Positions 1-6,450 are shown, counted from the stretch's first letter. The stretch: 6,896 nucleotides of DNA from Nocardioidaceae bacterium (GCA_025965395.1 JAOPXA010000157.1:1-6896), one strand, 5' to 3'. Numbers and translations are program-made. The notes: a model not told the origin generated them from the letters alone.

Positions 1-526
1 TGTCGAAGTCCTCGGCCGGTGGGTCAGGCAGCGCAGCCAGGATGGCGTCGAGCATGTCGCCGCTCCCCCGGCCGTGCATCGCCGAGACGGGGAATGGTTC
101 GCCGATGCCAAGGCTCCAAAGGGTCGCCGCCATCGCTTCGCCACGTTGGTCGTCGACCTTGTTAGCCGCCAGCACGACGGGCTTGTTGGCCTTGCGCAAG
201 ATACGCACGACCGCCTCATCGATGTCGGTGATGCCGACGGTCGCATCGACGACAAAGAGGACCGCATCAGCGATGCTGATGGCAATCTCAGCTTGGGCGG
301 CGATGCGTTCGGCAAGCCCGCGGGCGTCCGGATCCCAGCCGCCGGTATCGACGACCGCAAACTCGCGACCGTTCCACTGGGCGTCGTACGTGACACGGTC
401 CCTGGTCACGCCGGGGATGTCCTCGACGACCGCTTCGCGGCGGCCAATGATGCGGTTGACCAGCGTCGACTTGCCGACGTTGGGGCGCCCGATCACCGCA
501 AGGATAGGTAGGTTTCGGTCACTCAT
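1..526 (-). CDS. der: Ribosome-assembly GTPase Der (EngA), N-terminal part, truncated by the window edge
   Basis: This is the first 175 codons of Der, a GTPase with two tandem G domains and a C-terminal KH-like domain that acts in maturation of the 50S ribosomal subunit. Only the first G domain is in the window. Reading the minus strand from the ATG at 526 shows the full set of GTPase motifs: G1 GRPNVGKST at residues 13-21, the G2 threonine in GVTRD (T41), G3 DTGGW at 60-64, G4 NKVD at 122-125 and G5 SAMHGRG at 148-154. The DTGGW form followed by DPDARGL is typical of actinobacterial Der. The start codon lies inside the end of plsC (8-base overlap, ATGAGTGA) and has a GGAG ribosome-binding site 6 bases upstream. 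This supports the start and suggests translational coupling. The rest of the gene lies beyond position 1. Identification is very secure; the overall length cannot be judged. Confidence 0.96.
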   Translation of the reverse strand, partial: MSDRNLPILAVIGRPNVGKSTLVNRIIGRREAVVEDIPGVTRDRVTYDAQWNGREFAVVDTGGWDPDARGLAERIAAQAEIAISIADAVLFVVDATVGITDIDEAVVRILRKANKPVVLAANKVDDQRGEAMAATLWSLGIGEPFPVSAMHGRGSGDMLDAILAALPDPPAEDFD

Positions 527-1214
527 CGTCGTCTCCATCTTGTGCCGGTCCCGGCAGCGTGAGGTTCGTCAACTCCTTCGCAATCTTGATGTGCGAACGG
601 AGTCGGTCGTGGATTTGGGTGGTCGCCTCAAGGACGTCGGCCGCCGTGCGCGGCGCGTCCAGCGGGGCAAACCAGAACGGTTTGCCATAGACAATATCGA
701 TCTGTTGCTTCTTGGCCGGGCGAGATTCATACGGCTCCCCCGCAAGCCTTGTGCCGAAAATTGCAACCGGCACGACCGGAGCGCCCGACACAAGCGCGAG
801 GTAGCCGACGCCCGGCTTGATGTCAGTGAACTCGCCGTCGGTCCGCCTGCCCTCAGGGAAGATCACCAGTGCCTGGTCGGCCGAGAGGGCGTCAACTGCG
901 GTGCGAATCGCTCCTGAGTCGATCACATGGCGCTCGATGCTGATCTGACCGGTGGCGCGCAGGAGCAAACCAGACCTACTTGAGAACATCTCCTTCTTGA
1001 CCAGCGCATGCAACGGGCGAGGCGCGGTCGAGATGAGCAGCGGACCATCCAGCCAACCGATGTGGTTGGACGCGAAAATGGCCGCACCCGAGGTCGGCAC
1101 GTGATTCAAACCGTGTTCGCGGATCCGCCACTTGCGGCGAACGTAGCGCCCCCCTGGCGCCCGGAGGATCCTGAGCCTCCGCTCGGGAAGCTCACGTGAG
1201 GGCTGGGCGCTCAT
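519..1214 (-). CDS. plsC: 1-acyl-sn-glycerol-3-phosphate acyltransferase (PlsC/LPLAT family)
   Basis: This 231-residue protein has the acyltransferase signature of the PlsC family, which transfers an acyl chain to lysophosphatidic acid to make phosphatidic acid at the inner face of the membrane. Visible motifs are the catalytic HX4D box in NHIGWLDG (H51, D56), the GQISIER block (89-95), the glycerol-phosphate-binding block FPEGRR (119-124, usually FPEGTR) and VVPVAI (147-152). There is no obvious transmembrane helix. The basic N-terminal stretch (about residues 8-32, many Arg) may bind the membrane surface. The protein ends in an acidic tail, DGDDDE. The ATG at 1214 overlaps the cmk stop codon as ATGA and has an AGAGG ribosome-binding site 7 bases upstream. 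The cmk-plsC-der order is common in actinobacteria. The acyl-acceptor specificity cannot be proved from the sequence; another lysophospholipid acyltransferase is possible. Confidence 0.9.
   Translation of the reverse strand: MSAQPSRELPERRLRILRAPGGRYVRRKWRIREHGLNHVPTSGAAIFASNHIGWLDGPLLISTAPRPLHALVKKEMFSSRSGLLLRATGQISIERHVIDSGAIRTAVDALSADQALVIFPEGRRTDGEFTDIKPGVGYLALVSGAPVVPVAIFGTRLAGEPYESRPAKKQQIDIVYGKPFWFAPLDAPRTAADVLEATTQIHDRLRSHIKIAKELTNLTLPGPAQDGDDDE
533..536 (-). promoter_or_regulatory. Ribosome-binding site for der
   Basis: GGAG on the minus strand, 6 bases before the der ATG and inside the last codons of plsC. It supports the der start at 526, which otherwise overlaps plsC by 8 bases. 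Confidence 0.7.
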
Positions 1215-1888
1215 CGAGCCGCCTCTACAAGCGCAACGATCTCAGCAATGACCTCGTCGAGCGTCAGGTAGGTGCTGTCGAGGACAATCGAGCCTTCAGC
1301 TTGGGCCAACGGGGAAGCCGCGCGCGATGAGTCCTTGTGGTCACGCCGCGCGAGGGACGCCTGTGTCGCTGACACCTCGGCGGCCGTGCCTCCAAGCTCA
1401 GCCGTACGACGTTCGGCTCGCGCAGCAACGTCAGCGATGAGGAAAACTTTAACCGCAGCATCGGGCGCAACCGTGGTGCCAATGTCGCGCCCTTCGACCA
1501 CGATGCCCTGAGATGCCGCGATGATCGAGCGCTGCTTGGCAACCATCAACTCGCGAACCTTTGGCACCGCGGCGACCTGGCTCACGGCGGCAGTGACCTC
1601 ATCACCGCGGATGGGGCCAGCGACATCGGTGCCGTCGACCTTAATGGTAGGCGCGTCGGGGTCGAGGCCGGAAACGATGTCGACACGTTCAGCGATGGCA
1701 GTGATGGCGTGAGCATCGTCAAGGTCGACCTTGGCATCAAGCACAGCCCACGTGCAAGCTCGATACATCGCGCCGGTGTCAAGGAAATCGAGGCCGAGAG
1801 CGCGCGCGACACCCCTCGCGGTGGACGACTTCCCAGACCCGGAGGGTCCGTCAAGCGCCACGACGAGTGGGGCGGAAACTTCATTCAC
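1211..1888 (-). CDS. cmk: Cytidylate kinase (CMP/dCMP kinase)
   Basis: Cmk phosphorylates CMP and dCMP with ATP to give CDP and dCDP, supplying RNA, DNA and CDP-lipid synthesis in the cytoplasm. The 225-residue length is normal for the family. The P-loop is GPSGSGKSS (14-22). It is followed by the nucleotide-binding LDTGAMYRA (36-44), the CMP-binding region with IRGDEV (93-98), VEGRDIGT (131-138), an Arg-rich lid (about 154-163) and RRDHKDSSRAASPL (181-194), whose Arg residues match the substrate-binding series of Cmk. The start is a GTG at 1888. An in-frame stop lies three codons upstream, so no earlier start is possible. A GAGGA ribosome-binding site lies 10 bases before it, in the 22-base gap after tyrA. 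The stop overlaps the plsC start by 4 bases. Identification is very secure. Confidence 0.96.
   Translation of the reverse strand: MNEVSAPLVVALDGPSGSGKSSTARGVARALGLDFLDTGAMYRACTWAVLDAKVDLDDAHAITAIAERVDIVSGLDPDAPTIKVDGTDVAGPIRGDEVTAAVSQVAAVPKVRELMVAKQRSIIAASQGIVVEGRDIGTTVAPDAAVKVFLIADVAARAERRTAELGGTAAEVSATQASLARRDHKDSSRAASPLAQAEGSIVLDSTYLTLDEVIAEIVALVEAAR
1222..1226 (-). promoter_or_regulatory. Ribosome-binding site for plsC
   Basis: AGAGG on the minus strand, inside the 3' end of cmk and 7 bases before the plsC ATG at 1214. It supports the overlapping ATGA start. Confidence 0.65.
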
Positions 1889-1898
1889 GCTCTGTCAT

Positions 1899-1903
1899 TC
1901 CTC
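1899..1903 (-). promoter_or_regulatory. Ribosome-binding site for cmk
   Basis: GAGGA on the minus strand, in the short tyrA-cmk gap and 10 bases before a GTG start. It decides the cmk start, because no ATG is available in frame before the upstream stop at 1895-1897. The 22-base gap shows no hairpin or promoter. Confidence 0.65.
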
Positions 1904-1910
1904 AATATGT

Positions 1911-2990
1911 TTAGCGGTAAGCCGACCAACCACGGCCGACAAGTGCGCCGACAAGGTGGTCGGCGGCGGTCGGAGATACATACACTTCGACGACGCCAAC
2001 CTCGCGCCCGAGGTCGTGGTCGATGCGGATGTCTTCGATGTTTACCCCTGATTGTCCCGTATCAGTCATGAGACGTTGCAACTCGCCCGGCCGGTCGGCA
2101 ACTTGGACGAAAACGATCGCCTGATCCGAGGGGGACGTGCCGTGCTTTCCGGGCACCCGCTGAGTGCCTTTGCGGCCTCTGTCGAGGAATCTCGTGAGTG
2201 ATTCATCGCCCGATTCGAGGCTGACGAGAAGTCTGTCGATATCGTCGCGCACAGCCCCCAGGAGAGCGCCCACAGCGTCGGCGTTACTCGTCAGGATCTG
2301 CTGCCACATCGTTGAGCCGCTGCCGGCTATGCGGGTCACGTCGCGCAGACCTGGCCCCGACAGCGCTAGCTGCTCGGTCGTGGCGGGCTCGAGTCGCGCG
2401 GCGGTGAGGACCGACATGAGATGAGGCAGGTGCGAGACGAGAGCAACCGCGCGATCGTGCTCCTCGGTGTCCATCACGATGGTAGTCGCTCCGACACTCG
2501 CGGCCACGTGCTCGACCAGGGCCACCGCTGCTGGTGCGCTGCGGGGATGCGGGGTGATCGCCCAGGCACGACCTTCGAACAAAAGGTCCGAAGCACCGAG
2601 CGGGCCCGAGCGTTCGGTGCCTGCCATGGGGTGGCCGCCCACATACCGTTCGATGCCTTCGACGTCGCCGAGCGCGCCGACGATGCCGTGCTTGACACTG
2701 GCAAGATCGGTCACGAATGCGTCGGGCCACGCGGACAATGCGTCGGCAATCGCGGGAGCGGCCGAGTCTGGCGGCACCGCGATGACGACGAGTTGCGGAG
2801 CCCCAGACGTTGCAGCGACGCCTGCACCGAGCCCCTCCGCCATCGCCAAGTGAGTCTCGTCGATGTCAGCGAGGTAGACGTCGTGACCGTCCGACCGCAG
2901 CGCCAAGCCGAGCGAGGTGCCCATCAGGCCGCAGCCGACGATCAGCACCGGGCCGGTGAGCGGAGAGGATCCCGCAAGCCCCGTCGTCAT
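1911..2990 (-). CDS. tyrA: Prephenate dehydrogenase with C-terminal ACT domain
   Basis: TyrA oxidatively decarboxylates prephenate to 4-hydroxyphenylpyruvate with NAD(P)+, the committed step to tyrosine. The 359-residue protein opens with a Rossmann fold: the dinucleotide loop VGCGLMGTSLG lies at 18-28, and the acidic LADID at 40-44 suggests NAD preference. The substrate-site block GGHPMAGTERSG (118-129) contains the conserved catalytic-type H120. SHLPHLMS (186-193) and the GPGLRDVTRIA block (212-222) belong to the helical dimerisation and substrate domain. A linker leads to an ACT domain at about 290-356 (VQVADRPGEL followed by GVNIEDIRIDH), which probably mediates feedback control by tyrosine. 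There is no fused chorismate mutase domain. The ATG at 2990 overlaps the upstream stop as ATGA, with only a weak AGGA nearby, so translation probably depends on coupling. Cyclohexadienyl (arogenate) dehydrogenase activity cannot be excluded. Confidence 0.94.
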   Translation of the reverse strand: MTTGLAGSSPLTGPVLIVGCGLMGTSLGLALRSDGHDVYLADIDETHLAMAEGLGAGVAATSGAPQLVVIAVPPDSAAPAIADALSAWPDAFVTDLASVKHGIVGALGDVEGIERYVGGHPMAGTERSGPLGASDLLFEGRAWAITPHPRSAPAAVALVEHVAASVGATTIVMDTEEHDRAVALVSHLPHLMSVLTAARLEPATTEQLALSGPGLRDVTRIAGSGSTMWQQILTSNADAVGALLGAVRDDIDRLLVSLESGDESLTRFLDRGRKGTQRVPGKHGTSPSDQAIVFVQVADRPGELQRLMTDTGQSGVNIEDIRIDHDLGREVGVVEVYVSPTAADHLVGALVGRGWSAYR

Positions 2991-3715
2991 AGTCCTACGC
3001 TATCGAACAGCTCGCCGAGCTCGGCCGGAGTCAAGTCGCGAAGCCCGCCAGACTTGAGGTTTCCGAGGTGCATGTTGCCGAAAGAGCTGCGCGTCAGTTC
3101 GACAACAGGGTGTCCCACCTCGGCCATCATGCGCCGCACGATGCGGTTTCGACCGACGTGGATGTCAAGCTCGACCAAGCTCTTGCCACCGTTGGAATCC
3201 TTGATGACAAAGCGGTCGACGGAGACAGGTCCATCCTCCAGGTCGATCCCACGTTTGAGCGACTCCCCCGTGTTGGGCCTCACCGTGCCCTCGACGAGCG
3301 CCACGTAGGTCTTGGTGACCTCGAAAGAGGGATGGGCGAGGCGGTGAGCGAACTCGCCGTCGTTGGTCAACAGCAGCAGCCCAGATGTGTCCGTGTCGAG
3401 GCGCCCCACATGGAACAACCGCTCCGGCCTAGTGCCCAGCAATGACGTGAGGTCCGGCCTGCCCTGCTCGTCGGCCATCGAGCACACGATGCCCCGTGGC
3501 TTGTTGAGCACGACGTACGCCTGCTGGCGCGGCGGGAGGATGCGCTTGCCGTCGACTCGCACCACGGCCGTCTCCGGGTCGAGGCGTGCGCCCAGCTGGG
3601 TCACGACCTCGCCGTCGATCTCCACCCTGCCGCTCGTCATCAAGTCTTCGCAACGTCGCCTGCTGGCGACTCCCGCGCTGGACAAAAACTTCTGTATGCG
3701 GATCGGTTCGCTCAT
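2987..3715 (-). CDS. rluB: rRNA pseudouridine synthase, RsuA/RluB/E/F family (probably RluB-type)
   Basis: This enzyme isomerises a specific uridine in ribosomal RNA to pseudouridine. In actinobacteria the gene beside scpB is usually annotated as RluB, which modifies 23S rRNA. The 242-residue protein has an N-terminal S4 RNA-binding domain (about 5-50, IRIQKFLSSAGVASRRRCE). The catalytic domain follows: LNKPRG (70-75), HVGRLDTDTSGLLLLTNDG (102-120) with catalytic Asp D107, KTY (135-137) and HVGRNRIVRRM (186-196), the last being the family hallmark near the C-terminus. The ATG at 3715 overlaps the scpB stop as ATGA, with a purine-rich AGAAGAG upstream. The stop overlaps tyrA by 4 bases. Family assignment is secure. 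The exact target nucleotide, and whether this is RluB rather than RsuA, RluE or RluF, is inferred from neighbourhood. Confidence 0.92.
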   Translation of the reverse strand: MSEPIRIQKFLSSAGVASRRRCEDLMTSGRVEIDGEVVTQLGARLDPETAVVRVDGKRILPPRQQAYVVLNKPRGIVCSMADEQGRPDLTSLLGTRPERLFHVGRLDTDTSGLLLLTNDGEFAHRLAHPSFEVTKTYVALVEGTVRPNTGESLKRGIDLEDGPVSVDRFVIKDSNGGKSLVELDIHVGRNRIVRRMMAEVGHPVVELTRSSFGNMHLGNLKSGGLRDLTPAELGELFDSVGL

Positions 3716-4359
3716 GAAGTCTCTTCTGGTGGTGAGTCGTGCTTGTCTGGCGCGGCCGATTCGTCGGCGACGACCTCGGGCACGTCGTCCTCTTCCATGT
3801 CTTCGAGGTCGGGCAGCATGGGGGCGAGTGCAGGAAGCTGATCGAGCGACGCCAAGCCCATACGCTCCAGGAAATAGCTGGTTGTGCCATAGAGAATCGC
3901 ACCGGTCTCGGCATCGTTGCCCATCTCCTCGATGAGACCACGTGTGACGAGCGTACGTACGACGCCGTCCACGTTGACGCCACGAATTGCCGAGACGCGA
4001 GCACGGCTCACCGGCTGACGGTAGGCGACAACGGCCATTGTCTCGAGGGCTGCCTGGGTGAGGCGGGCTTGTTGGCCCTCCAGCACGAAGCGTTCGACCG
4101 CTGGCGCGAGCGCCTCCCTGGTGTAGTAGCGCCAGCCGCCGGCGATCTGACGAAGCTCGAAGCCACGCTCCTGCTCGTCATACTCGGCAGCCAAAGCCGT
4201 GAGTGCTTCCTCGACGTCCTGGGGTGGATGGCCCACAGCTTGAGCAAGAGTCAGGTGGTCGAGTGCCTGGTCGGCGACCATGAGCACCGCCTCAAGCGCA
4301 GGCCGCAGGGCAAACATCTCCAGCTCAAGCTCGTGTGGACCCTTGGGCAGGTCGGTCAT
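3712..4359 (-). CDS. scpB: Segregation and condensation protein B (ScpB)
   Basis: ScpB is the kite subunit of the SMC-ScpAB condensin. It dimerises through winged-helix domains and clamps the ScpA linker to help organise and separate replicated chromosomes. The 215-residue protein has the two winged-helix regions (about 17-95 and 96-170). Recognisable family blocks are LRPALEAVLMVAD (18-30), RGFELRQIAGGWRYYTR (65-81), LTQAALETMAVVAYRQP (100-116), IRGVNVDGVVRTL (125-137) and YGTTSYFLERMGL (157-169). The last about 35 residues are acidic and proline-containing, and probably disordered. The gene is coupled on both sides by ATGA overlaps. A GGAG sequence 5 bases before the ATG at 4359 supports that start; Met15 is an alternative. 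Its place directly after scpA fits the co-expressed complex. Confidence 0.96.
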   Translation of the reverse strand: MTDLPKGPHELELEMFALRPALEAVLMVADQALDHLTLAQAVGHPPQDVEEALTALAAEYDEQERGFELRQIAGGWRYYTREALAPAVERFVLEGQQARLTQAALETMAVVAYRQPVSRARVSAIRGVNVDGVVRTLVTRGLIEEMGNDAETGAILYGTTSYFLERMGLASLDQLPALAPMLPDLEDMEEDDVPEVVADESAAPDKHDSPPEETS

Positions 4360-5264
4360 GGTTGCTCCGTCATGTCATGGGCCGGTGTGTCAGTTTCAGG
4401 TAGGTCAGCGTCGGGTGCCTCGGGGGTTCCTTCGGCCTCCGGCGGTGCCGCATCACCGTACTCATCGAACACAGCGTCGTCGAACTCCGCACTGACCTCG
4501 ATCTCCGCGTCGTCGGATCCAGTCCAGCGCAGGTGCAAGTCTCCTAGCGGTGTGGCCTGGTCGAAGGCGAGCACCCCTTCGCGGAAAAGCTCGAGCACGG
4601 CAAGGAAGCGGGCGACCTTGGTCAGCGTGTCCGGTGCGTCGGCGACGAGCGAGCGGAACGTCGCCTGCTTGACGCGTCGCAGCCTGTCGACCATGAGGTG
4701 CGCTTGCTCACGCACACTGACACCGGGCGCATGCAGGTGCGCCAGCGAAAGGATCGGCACCTCCTTGGGCGCCAGTGCCGCAGACGCAATCGCGGCGAGC
4801 TCGTGTGGACCGATGCTGATGAGCACTTCGGGCAACAGCTGCGCAAAACGCGGCTCGAGGTCGACATTGCGCGGATGGCGCTTGCTCTCCTCAGCCAGCC
4901 GTTTGGCGATGTGTGCAGCCACCAGCTTGAAGGCGCGGTACTGCATGAGTCGGGCGAAGAGCAGGTCACGCGCCTCGAGCAACTCGAGGTCGTCCTCGTC
5001 CTCGATGTCGCCTTGCGGCAGCAGACGAGCTGTCTTGAGATCGAGCAGCGTGGCGGCGACAACCAAGAATTGCGTGGTCTGTTCGAGATCAGGACCAAGC
5101 TTCTTGATGTGCGCCAAGAACTCGTCGGTCACCTGCGAAAGCGACACTTCGGTGATGTCGAGCTTGTGCTTGGAGATCAGCTGGAGGAGCAGATCAAAGG
5201 GTCCCTCGAACACATCAAGGTGCACCTCAAAGGCGTCCTGATTGACAGGCGGTGCTGCGCTCAC
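4356..5264 (-). CDS. scpA: Segregation and condensation protein A (ScpA, kleisin)
   Basis: ScpA is the kleisin that bridges the SMC heads and binds ScpB in the bacterial condensin. Of 302 residues, the N-terminal SMC-neck-binding helical domain is clear: FEVHLDVFEGPFDLLLQLI (12-30), then HKLDITEVSL (33-42) and FLVVAATLLDLKTARLL (66-82). An acidic linker with IEDEDDLELLEARD (87-100) follows, then the central ScpB-binding region. The C-terminal winged helix, which binds the SMC cap, includes FLAVLELFREGVLAFDQ (220-236). The protein continues past the usual end with an Asp/Glu/Pro-rich tail (about 258-302) that looks disordered. The start is a GTG at 5264, overlapping the stop of the small upstream gene as GTGA. 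The Shine-Dalgarno match is poor, so coupling is likely. An scpB partner follows immediately. Identification is secure. Confidence 0.96.
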   Translation of the reverse strand: MSAAPPVNQDAFEVHLDVFEGPFDLLLQLISKHKLDITEVSLSQVTDEFLAHIKKLGPDLEQTTQFLVVAATLLDLKTARLLPQGDIEDEDDLELLEARDLLFARLMQYRAFKLVAAHIAKRLAEESKRHPRNVDLEPRFAQLLPEVLISIGPHELAAIASAALAPKEVPILSLAHLHAPGVSVREQAHLMVDRLRRVKQATFRSLVADAPDTLTKVARFLAVLELFREGVLAFDQATPLGDLHLRWTGSDDAEIEVSAEFDDAVFDEYGDAAPPEAEGTPEAPDADLPETDTPAHDMTEQP

Positions 5265-5563
5265 TGACCGCTCAGCTGTTTGGCGAGCGCGCTGTCGGCG
5301 CCGTCGGCCTCGAGGTCGGCCAGCGCAATCGCAAGGGCGGCGCGGACGAGTCGGCCTCGATCGACCTTCGCACTGATGAGGGTCCGAAGCTTGAGGCGGG
5401 CCTGCTCGATCGCCAGGAGTTCATCGGCGGTCAGGTAGACGGTCATCTTCTCGTCGTGCTTGACCCGCCCGCTTGGTTGGCTGCCGTCACCGTCGATCTC
5501 ATCGGGCCCGACAGTCGCCCGGAATATGTTGTCCGCTTCGGGGACACTTACGCGCCGGGACAC
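5261..5563 (-). CDS. Small uncharacterised protein, ribbon-helix-helix-like, between ParA and ScpA
   Basis: This 100-residue protein has no firmly known function. Residues 1-36 look flexible and rich in Asp, Gly, Pro and Ser. Residues 39-87 fit a ribbon-helix-helix (RHH) DNA-binding fold: a short strand KMTVYL (39-44), an amphipathic helix from TADELLAIEQARLKL (45-59), a loop, then a second helix opening DRGRLVRAALAIALADLE (68-85), which resembles the RS-x-IREAL pattern of RHH proteins. The only in-frame starts are GTG at 5563 and Met40. The GTG has GAGAGG 10 bases upstream and overlaps the end of parA by 16 bases. The stop overlaps the scpA start as GTGA. Proteins of this kind recur at this spot in actinobacteria (from memory). 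I infer that it could bind DNA or serve as a partner for the adjacent ParA. The fold call is moderate and the role is speculative. Confidence 0.75.
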   Translation of the reverse strand: MSRRVSVPEADNIFRATVGPDEIDGDGSQPSGRVKHDEKMTVYLTADELLAIEQARLKLRTLISAKVDRGRLVRAALAIALADLEADGADSALAKQLSGQ

Positions 5564-6396
5564 CGGTAGAGCACCTCTCGGGCGAGCGCACGGTATGCCA
5601 CGGCGCCAGGTGACGTCGTCGCGTAGACCGTGATCGGCTCCCCCGCGACGGTGGAGTCAGCAAACTTCACTGTCCGTCGAATCACAGTATGGAAGACGAG
5701 GTCTCCCCACCCTTCGACCAACGTGGCGAGGACCTCGCGGCTGTGGAGGGTGCGACCGTCATACATCGTGCCGAGGAGACCAATGATCTCAAGATCGAAG
5801 TTGGTGCGCTCGCGGACCTTGTCGATCGTCTCCTTGAGCAGCGCGACTCCGCGCAACGCAAAGTATTCACATTCGAGGGGAATGATGACGCCGTTGGCCG
5901 CGGTCAATGCGTTGACGGTCAGGAGACCGAGCGAAGGCTGGCAATCGATCAGGATCACGTCGTATTGGTCGAGTGCGGGGTGCAACACGCGCGCGAGTGC
6001 TTGCTCGCGGCCGACCTCGCTCACGAGGCGCATCTCGGCGGCTGAGAGATCGATGTTGGCAGGCAAAAGGTCCAGGCCAGGCACCGCGGTCTCGATCAGC
6101 ACGTCAGCTAGCTTGAGCTCGCGATCCATCAACAGGTGGTAGATCGTCTGCTCGAGCTCGTGGGCGTTGTAGCCAAGTCCCACGGTCAGCGACCCCTGAG
6201 GATCGAAGTCGACGAGCAGGACTCTGCGGCCCGTCTCGACCAGTGCAGCACCAAGACTGATCGTGGTGGTGGTCTTCCCGACCCCGCCCTTTTGGTTGCA
6301 CATCGCGATCACGGTGGCGCGACCGTTGGGATCAGGGAGCGACGGCTCGGGGAGGTTCAGTAGCGGCCGGCCTGTTGGCCCTAGCTCGTTCCCCAT
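5548..6396 (-). CDS. parA: ParA/Soj-family ATPase (MinD/ParA superfamily), without a neighbouring parB
   Basis: ParA ATPases form nucleotide-dependent dimers on DNA and position chromosomes or other cargo. The 282-residue protein lacks the N-terminal helix-turn-helix of plasmid Ia ParA proteins. It has the deviant Walker A box NQKGGVGKTTTT (34-45) with signature lysine K36, Walker A' VDFDPQGS (62-69), Walker B VILIDCQPSLG (147-157) and the C-terminal SVAGEPIT-like region (248-256). The closest match I recall is the Rv1708 group rather than the origin-proximal parAB pair. About 25 residues precede the ATPase core and begin with GPTGRP, a motif shared by that group. The ATG at 6396 has a strong GGGAAGGG ribosome-binding site 6 bases away, in a 54-base gap after xerD. 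No parB gene or parS-like site (GTTTCACGTGAAAC type) is visible. It is probably the first gene of the coupled segregation block. Confidence 0.93.
   Translation of the reverse strand: MGNELGPTGRPLLNLPEPSLPDPNGRATVIAMCNQKGGVGKTTTTISLGAALVETGRRVLLVDFDPQGSLTVGLGYNAHELEQTIYHLLMDRELKLADVLIETAVPGLDLLPANIDLSAAEMRLVSEVGREQALARVLHPALDQYDVILIDCQPSLGLLTVNALTAANGVIIPLECEYFALRGVALLKETIDKVRERTNFDLEIIGLLGTMYDGRTLHSREVLATLVEGWGDLVFHTVIRRTVKFADSTVAGEPITVYATTSPGAVAYRALAREVLYRCPGA
5574..5579 (-). promoter_or_regulatory. Ribosome-binding site for the small RHH-like gene
   Basis: GAGAGG on the minus strand, within the parA 3' end and 10 bases before the GTG at 5563. It is the main sequence support for starting the small gene there rather than at Met40. 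Confidence 0.5.
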
Positions 6397-6402
6397 GTGT
6401 TG

Positions 6403-6410
6403 CCCTTCCC
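6403..6410 (-). promoter_or_regulatory. Ribosome-binding site for parA
   Basis: GGGAAGGG on the minus strand, 6 bases before the parA ATG. It is the strongest Shine-Dalgarno match among the junctions here, which fits parA being translated independently instead of by coupling to xerD. The remaining gap (6411-6450) shows no clear promoter or hairpin. Confidence 0.75.
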
Positions 6411-6450
6411 GAGTGACAAAGTCTTCAGCGATCTCGCGACACTCTACCGC

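Noticed and set aside
42..917. Plus-strand open frame of 291 codons opposite der and plsC
   Set aside because: Its product is Arg/Ser-rich and without motifs, while the minus strand encodes intact GTPase and acyltransferase motifs across the same bases.
1190..1200. CACGTG-containing sequence resembling the core of parS
   Set aside because: Only the central six bases match. The flanking GTTTC and GAAAC arms are absent and the site lies in the plsC coding region.
2421..3308. Plus-strand open frame of 295 codons opposite tyrA and rluB
   Set aside because: It is the shadow of two well-supported minus-strand genes. No family motif or plausible ribosome-binding site supports it.
3739..5241. A 500-codon open frame on the plus strand, opposite scpB and scpA
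   Set aside because: It lies wholly antisense to two certain genes. Its translation is rich in Ser, Arg and low-complexity runs with no recognisable domain. Long antisense open frames are expected in high-GC coding DNA.
6397..6450. Possible promoter in the xerD-parA gap (TTGTCA at 6414-6419, TAGAGT near 6442-6447, minus strand)
   Set aside because: TTGTCA is too close to the parA start and has no -10 box 17 bases on. TAGAGT has no matching -35. The gap may still hold a non-consensus promoter, but nothing here supports one.
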